A stretch of DNA of 64,000 nt from Onchocerca volvulus. Lineage: Eukaryota; Nematoda; Chromadorea; Rhabditida; Onchocercidae. The notes beneath the pieces were generated by a model. The model made no database searches. It saw only the letters and a program-made list of their open reading frames with translations, and was not told the origin of the DNA. Made by a program: the position numbers and the translations under genes. This document shows positions 53,701 through 64,000 of the stretch, in pieces; position 1 is the first letter of the stretch; each line of letters starts with the position of its first letter. Where the stretch lies: NCBI GenBank assembly GCA_000499405.2, contig HG738138.1, positions 10,228,888-10,292,887 on the forward strand, written 5' to 3'.

Positions 53701-56700
53701 TCGTGTTCCATATAGCCGCAAATCTTTGATACCATTTAACTGCTTATGCATTGTTGGTATCAGCGTTTCGGTCATTTTATTTCTTAGGGATATATTGATG
53801 GCAATTTTATAATCACACACATTATCGAAGTAATCCACCTGAAAAAAGTTATTTATCAATTATGACTGCTTATCATTCAAGAGATTTTTTAATTTAACTA
53901 TCCAACGGTATGAGCATAAACTAAATTTTATAATACATAACAATGTACTATTCACCAAAAGATGAAACATAGAAGGTTTTAATGTTGAGTATTAAAAAGT
54001 ATAGAAAGTTAAAAAATATTAGGTTAAAAAAGTATGGGAAGTATTAAAAAGTATTTTTTTGATTAATTTTTGCTTCTAAAGTCTGTGTTATCTATAGTTA
54101 TTTTATTATTTTCGCATTTCTGTTGTAATTATTTGGTATGATATTGTCATTTGGTTGAAAAGAGAAAAAATTCTAATATCGACTCAGAAAAGAAAGTGAT
54201 TATGTACTGATTAAATTCTATAATTAGTACATAATCGCTCATTGAACAATTTGCATAGAATGTATAATCGAAAATAACTGTAAAACACTAACTTCTGGAA
54301 AGTGTTGAAGTTGTACAGCACTTGAATACTGAGTAGCCTTGCTCAAAACACACTCATCCTGGAAGAAATTCATTATATCAAATATACGTATTTTCTTCAA
54401 AATTTCCATCTTCATATTTCTGATTACATCTTTCATCAACAGCATCTAATCTGCTTTTCATCCGTTCAGCTTTTTATATTTTATCCACTGTTCTCTTCTA
54501 TCTAATTGTTTGTTTACCTGCCATAAATTACAAAAAAAACTATCAATAATATGTTAATGAATAATACATTACCTTGTCATGAAAAAACATCACTGAACTG
54601 CACTGTTCACCAGAACGTAAACAAATTTCTAAGCAGCTTGTCAAACTTGTTGTTACTACCTGTAATATTTTTAAGCATCAAATCTCAACACTTCTATCGA
54701 AAATGGCCATCATAGAACCAAGAAAGAGATAACCTTGTTTCCTGTATTTAACAAAGCATGATTTGAAACATATTCAAAACTGCTATCCTGACATAGTATT
54801 GAGCCTAGAGATACAGAAAAATTAAAATACGAAAAATTAAAATTCAAACATTGGAAATAAAAAAGAAATTCAAGATTAATCTAGAAGAATCAGGACAAAT
54901 TATGATTTTGTAAGTTATTTTGCTTGAAGTGTTTGAGTTTCACAATAGAACGATTCATTTTAATAATTATTTCGTCAGACAAAGTGTCAAATAATTTATC
55001 AAAATGCCCTTTCCATATCCTTGCACCGGCATGAATGTAAATTCACAATATACTTAAGCTAGCTGAATAGTAAGTAGCGCTCAGAATATCTGAATATTTT
55101 ACATTCAACTACCTTTTAGACAGATTTTTTCGTAATATTCATAACTCTCCGAATTATCAGATTTCTTTTGGTTATCATCTGATGTTGCTGAATGTGTTAA
55201 ACTTGATTTTGAAGTCAAATGGCATATCATTTTACTTTCACTATACGCATATAATTTACACGGGAAAGGCTGGTCGTCAATTTTGTTTTTCTGAAAACCA
55301 AAAAATGATAGCTATTCAAAAAATGATAGTATTTTTCCAAAGATTGTTTTGGATCTATAAGAAGAATCGACATAATTACTTAAATAACTAGAATTTAAAA
55401 TTAAAATCATAAGAATTTGAAAGGCTTGTGAATTGGTGATCTGAACATTGTTTTTTTTTTTTGGAACATATCTGAAAAAGGATTATCAATAATGACAAGA
55501 CAATAATTGAAGCATTCTTCCTTTGCCGCTTGCTTTATTACAATATCGAATTTATTGTTCATCATGAATCTTCCCACTTTGATCCAATGTAGGGTGAAAT
55601 CACTTGAGCACTGTACTGCAGATATGAAATTCATACAGAATCATAAAATATTCGTGTATTAAATGAAAAAATTTCGTTTAATTTTATAATATATTCATTG
55701 AGCTGAATTTCTATGGGATTCTGCAAGCTGTTAAAGCAGAAATGCCTAAAATCTGTTTTGTCATCTTAGGCCAGAAAAAATCAAAAAAAAAAAAAAAGAA
55801 AAGAAAAAAAAGTCAGGCAATATCTGTAATTTCCATTTGATGAATTCTGGTCAAAAAATAAAAATAAAAAATGGATTAAACGATTAGATAGGTTGTTGCA
55901 ACAGCATTTAAATACTATTTTACTTTTTCGAAATTAGTCAATTTTTTTCAGAAAGAATATTACTGTAGAAAAAAAGGCGAACATGGTGCTCCATCATTCA
56001 AAATTATTTGTCAAAAAGATAACGCAACAAAAAAAAGTACTGTCGAAGCAGCTATTTTCGAAATAATCCACTCGCATGTGCAATGTATCATTGGTTATCA
56101 TATCAGCATTTGTTGCTCGATTTTCATCATTGAGAATACACTCGCCGGTATCGTAGTAATACATCGCTGATCTGCATATTTTGTCAGGGTTGGCATCATG
56201 ATATTTATCAAAAAATCCCTAAGAAAGAATATCTTCCAAAAATCATTTATCTTCAAGAAATATGTTCAAATTTAAAGCATTAGAATAAGTTTCTATTCCT
56301 ATAATGAAATTGTTTTCCGTTAAATATTTGTTTCAGTATAATTAAGAAATAAATTCTAATTTCCGATAAAAAATAGACCTTATTCTCAAAAAAAATTAGT
56401 AATTTCTTGAACCTTCACTTCACAAATTTAAAATCCTGCACTATAGTCATACCTGCAGTCGATTCCTATTTCTCTTTTGGCAGTTAAGCACATGCTTAAA
56501 CACTCCTCCACAGATCCAACTTGCAGTACCTACAATATTTCAAACCATGGTATGCAAATTCAGAATAGATTACAGCAATATTGATCAAAGAACCTTGTAG
56601 AAAAAGTATGCATTGAAATTGTTTCCTCTTATTACTTTTTATCAAAAAGGCAGTCATGTGGTCCATCTTATTTCTTTATATGAAGAAAAAGAAAAATGGG

Positions 56701-58415
56701 TAAACCTCTTTGGCGATTCCCATCAGAATATGTCCTGGGAGACGTTCGAAGGTATATGGTGCAGGACATGCCTGCTCTTCTGAAATATGTGTAAAAATAT
56801 TTTCAATTAAAAAATAAGGCAATCTTTATTTAGCAATATTTCATGCTTAAATTTATTTTATCCGAGGATATCATTGGTCAGTCTGGATCGATGTTCAATT
56901 ATTCCATCAAGAATACTTATTGCACTTCCGCTAACAGTAATTGTAGCTAACTTTTCTCATCTATAATGCGTCCATTATTTTTTACCTTAAAACCAATCTC
57001 GTATAGCAAATAGAGAAAAACGCGGAAACAAGGAGATGAGAGAGAGTGACCACAAATTAAGACTGTTTGACATCGATTGGTAATCAGTCTTGATCAGATC
57101 ACTCTTAATTTACGTCAATTGTGAATTCAAAAAATAAAGTGTAAAAGGTATTACTTATCGATTTTTTCTTTTTCATTCTCAATTACTCCTCAAGGTTTCC
57201 AGATAAAATTAGTCAATCTGTAGAAGCTACTTAAAAATTGTCATACCAGGAAGACAGAGCTGCTGAAATAATGCGATATTATGGACAGTTTTCAACGGTA
57301 ACATACTATGATCCATTATACTTCCATTGCCCTCCTTCAGTAAACACCTCATTTGTTTTGCATCAAACTCAAATGAGGTGCAATTTACTCCCTGAAGTAC
57401 GTGCTGAATGTAAATTAAGTAGATTTCCTTCCAAGTAATAAAATACAGCTAGCTTTTGTAATCTATATTCTATATCTATATAAAATAAAAATGTAAATAT
57501 TGGTTGTTCATTTCCACACAACGTTTAAGTTCTTCAGCGACTGACTTGAAATTTTAATACAGCGTTGCATTCGAATAGGCGCGTGTTGAAGAACTTTCGG
57601 AGATTAAAGATTTTGAACAAACGAACATTTACATTCAACTGGACCCGGCGAAGCGTGGCCCAATCCAGCTAGTTACAAATATTATTTTATTCCAATTCTA
57701 ATTTTACTGCCTTTGATATCGAAAAGTAATAATGGAAGATATGCTTTTTTACTGGAGCGAATTGATACAATCGTCGAATAATTTAATTAAATTAATTAGA
57801 TCACTTTTTTTCATTGATTGGGACTTTTAAATTATCCGGAATTCATCATGCGATTTTTAGTCTTCAGTTTATTTTGATCTGTAACATCCTGTCAATCAAA
57901 GCAATAATTCAAAAAATTTTTTGCACCTGCACTTTGGATGTACATTGATCAGCACATTCCGAAAGTGTTAAATCTTCAAATTCTGCTTGTACCCTTTCTG
58001 ATGAATAATAACCTTCACTTCGAACATAAATTATATTATTTCGTGATGTACATTTCATGCCTGCAGATGATGTCAAAATGGAGTATGACAAGTTTTTTTT
58101 TTGCAGAATGCAAATGATTAAAATGATCGTACCACTTCAATTTGATAAGAACTTATCAAACTACAAATCTAATATTTTGAAATCAGCTAAAATTATCTTT
58201 TAACTGATGACATTACCAAAAAAAAAAATTAATCAAAACAATATAATGATGAAAATTTCGAAAAAATTAGCTGCAGGAGGAAATGAAATTATCGACGAGA
58301 TAGGCATTTTTTTGTAGTAATTGAAAGGGAATGAAAAGTACTTACTAATGATAAGAATAGGAGAAAACAATAAAATATGTACGAAAATGAGTTCGAATTG
58401 ATTGAGTGAATTCAT
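50722..58415 (-). CDS. PAN/apple and ZP domain transmembrane protein (NOAH/NompA-like)
   Basis: Apical extracellular-matrix protein type that in nematodes and insects helps attach cuticle to epidermis and sense organs. Twenty in-phase exons total 2613 nt, about 870 aa: 58415-58346 (signal peptide), 58060-57927, 57403-57247, 56779-56706, 56529-56453, 56171-56041, 55615-55497, 55290-55113, 54804-54734, 54659-54573, 54358-54293, 53838-53622, 53490-53297, 53099-52954, 52720-52478, 52232-52076, 51745-51662, 51551-51431, 51195-51037, 50849-50722. Exons 2-11 form about four PAN-like modules (LSECADQC, EECLSMC, EECFNYC, TSCLEIC). A ZP domain follows: LEAECGVAGISISVLF, then GIPGLMTDKDRVFNITCDYS, EELEMRWTVV and NGCIDSK. 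Two dibasic furin-like sites (KKKRE, RIKRE), a transmembrane helix (FAFFILIVFTVILLTM) and a 55-60-residue tail with CCCP come last. Intron 15 uses a GC donor, and a Helitron-like element lies in intron 2. Confidence 0.88.
57462..57672 (+). mobile_element. Short non-autonomous Helitron-like element
   Basis: A 211-bp element begins TCTATATTC and an AT-rich run ending AAAATG, and ends with CTAG just after a hairpin-like, GC-rich motif (CTGGA...TCCAG around CCCGGCGAAGCG, 57639-57668). It is flanked by A at 57461 and T at 57673, the A/T insertion site typical of Helitrons, with no target-site duplication. It has no coding capacity. It lies inside intron 2 of the PAN/ZP gene, 58 bases from the next exon. 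Confidence 0.6.
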
Positions 58416-60521
58416 GAAAGATGAAAGGAAGGATTCACTGCTATTCCTGAAGGGACATAGATTGCAATATGCATAACGATGGTTGCTAAAAAAGGTAGGA
58501 GGAAGTATGACCCGATTCTTCTACGATTTTATCTATAGATACAATTATTCAATCATTTCCTCTATTCTTGAATCTGGATGAGTTCCGATGATACATCTCA
58601 TCATTTAATATTCCTCCTATTCATTCTTGTCCCAATTGTACCATTCCTTGGATCAATCCTGGGAGTATTGTGTTGATTGCTGACCTTTTGATATATTAAG
58701 TACCAATCCCTCATACCTTGTTGACAAGCAAATGTGCTTTTTCAATTTAATTAATTGATTAATTAATTGGTTGGATGAATTGCAGGTTTATATATTGTGC
58801 GCCTCGATTTTGTAACAATTTACACATAATATTCACAAATTTAAAATGTATCAATCAATTTCAGTAATTAAATGCACTGTTTTAGCAATTCAATTTTGAA
58901 AAGGCTAGTCTTATTATACATTAATACAACATGCATGAAAATGCATGAAAAAAAAAGGTAATTGAGTCTATAAAATACACACACATAAAAAAAAAAGATT
59001 ATTTAGATCGCTGTGCACAGGATGAAAACAAAAAGATAAAGACATGGCTGCATTTAAAATTAGCTTGGTATGCACAAAAACAAGCGGAAAGACAACTTAT
59101 TGAGGAGATGCTTCAACGAAAACATGGATAAACAAGAAAAATTAAACTAACAAAGATAATCAGAGGACTATAAAAAAAAAAATAATAATAAAATAAAAAA
59201 AGAAGCGAATCGAAATTTGACGCACAACATGAATAGTTGGTAAAAAATCAAATCGTTAAAACTATTTCGAAGAAAAAGTGATCGAAAGAAGAAAAGAAAT
59301 ATTAACACATGAAATAAAGAAGAAAGACAAATTGGCTTTTTTTGCAAATACAAAACTCAGATTAAAAAATAGCCAAGTGAAAATCCATTTGTTTCAAACA
59401 TGCATACATTATGCATTTTTTATAGGGGATAATTCGAAAACGAAAAAGATGGTCATAATTTAATATAGAAAGTCTAGTAAAGAAAATCCAAAGACTGGCT
59501 CATTCTCACCCAGCAATTAAGCCAAAGTTCTTTCGATTTGTTTGATTATTTTCAAACATTTGCAAAAGTTGAGAAAAATCACTAACTGCATGAGTAAAAC
59601 AATAAATATTACACATTAAGTGGAATATAGCGCTGCAACAAAGTATGTACCACTGTCAGAATAGTAAATATGCACAGTACGTTAATTCTAAGACAGATAT
59701 ACATAATGGATACAATAGTTGAAGGACAATCAAATGACCGACCGATAGACTTCTGTTGCTCAATTAAGTAAAGTTGGTAGCAACAAATTGAAGTAATTTA
59801 AAAATTGGAAGCAAACAAAACAAATCGACTTATGTCAAAGTATAATTAGACTAGAATGAATGAAGAAGGCATAACAACCAATATAATATTTTTTAACAAA
59901 TCCATTCCAACAATACCAAATAACCATACTGTAGCCACACAACAACATTTCGCCATAAGGAAACGAATCGCTGTTGATCGTAACTAAAATAAGTGACTAT
60001 CATCATATCATGTCAATACGGCATAATACGGTATCGTGAAAAGCTACAGAAAAACTTCACAGGAACTTCGAACGAAAGTGCAATTGGATGAATTATTGTT
60101 TAGGCAGTTTACACCCACTAACAGATGTTACACACTTAAACGACACGTAGAATGTTCTTCCTAGCAATTAGAGTACCAACAGTCAAATGTTGAAATTATA
60201 CGTTTGACGATAAAATACTACTTTTCTTGCGGTAACAATATGACTGATATTACAATGAAAACCAGTAATATTGAAGTAAGAAAAAAAAGAAGTTCGGTGA
60301 AAAATTTGTTCAGATTTCTTGCTTTTTTGATATAGGCTTCAGAGAAGTTACAAGTTCCAAATGGCTTCATTCATGTAGAAATAGAAATATCTTGAGCAGG
60401 TTGTAACTGGCTTACATGCATATCATCAGCACGCTCCATTGAATTTCGGATACAATCATGGATATATATATATATATATATATATAGAACATCTGTATCT
60501 TCGAAATGAAAACGATTGACC
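58416..60521. other. Intergenic DNA between the PAN/ZP and zinc-finger genes
   Basis: AT-rich with Lys/Asn-type chance frames and no recognised gene. It should contain the PAN/ZP promoter and the zinc-finger 3' UTR. Confidence 0.5.
60462..60486. repeat. (TA)n microsatellite
   Basis: About twelve TA units, 36 bases beyond the stop of the zinc-finger gene on its 3' side, so probably in the 3' UTR. Confidence 0.9.
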
Positions 60522-63807
<3,286 letters not shown>

Positions 63808-64000
63808 CTGGCACAGAATGAAGTTGAAAAAAGGAAAAAAAGAGGATGAAAGTTTTTAAAGATTGCAGTAATCATCTGAAATCACATGTACGAAAAAAGA
63901 TTTTTGTTGATAATTGCGTTGCATTTAATGATAATTGATTTTTTTTTTTGAAATTACTTGAGAAAATAAATCATTCAATAAGTAAAAGATGAGAGACATA

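Noticed and set aside
56172..56218. Acceptor at 56219 (CTTAG) for PAN/ZP exon 6
   Set aside because: It breaks the frame with the preceding exon; the acceptor at 56172 gives CRSAMYYYDTGEC in phase and fits the PAN pattern.
57238..57438. Open plus-strand frame of 66 codons with Cys and Tyr
   Set aside because: The minus strand here is exon 3 of the PAN/ZP gene with correct splice sites, phase and PAN cysteines (NCTSFEFDAKQMRC); the plus frame is its shadow.

Overview
The window looks like nuclear DNA of a parasitic nematode, most likely a filarial worm. It is very AT-rich with many poly-T runs. Its genes are cut by short introns, often with TTTTCAG-like acceptors, and nematode-type families (an innexin, an EB-module protein, a PAN/ZP cuticle protein) sit next to conserved animal genes. 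A broken Wolbachia-type gene embedded between host genes also points to a filarial host. Gene models were assembled by hand from reading frames, splice sites, splice phase and remembered family motifs; no search was run.

Left part (1-22.4 kb): after about 4 kb of AT-rich DNA and a weak coding candidate (4.25-4.96 kb) comes INTS10 (+, 5435-10103, 16 exons, about 700 aa). A small minus-strand gene with a TDP-43-type N-terminal domain follows (10.8-12.0 kb). Next are a seven-pass TMEM184B-like protein (+, 14554-18039) and NF-YA (+, about 20082-22350), whose upstream region carries three CCAAT boxes.

Middle (22.4-36.4 kb): gene-poor. It holds a GC-richer island with a TATA-like box near 28.4 kb, a degenerate Wolbachia-type hlyC/corC pseudogene (30.79-31.49 kb), and microsatellite and polypurine DNA near 33 kb.

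Right part (36.4-64 kb): an innexin (+, 36445-41137) and a secreted EB-module protein (+, 43684-47528) are followed by three minus-strand genes. These are a PTF1A-type bHLH factor (47969-48970), a PAN/ZP transmembrane protein of the NOAH/NompA type (50722-58415, 20 exons, about 870 aa, with a Helitron-like insertion in intron 2) and a C2H2 zinc-finger factor that runs off the right edge (60522-63807).

Most interesting points: the dead Wolbachia gene; a conserved TMEM184 exon that appears to end at an AT instead of a GT donor; a GC-AG intron that preserves the ZP consensus; the Helitron-like element; and NF-YA's CCAAT cluster with a start codon apparently split by an intron. No operon of a new defence or biosynthetic type was seen; this is ordinary eukaryotic gene content with some unusual details.
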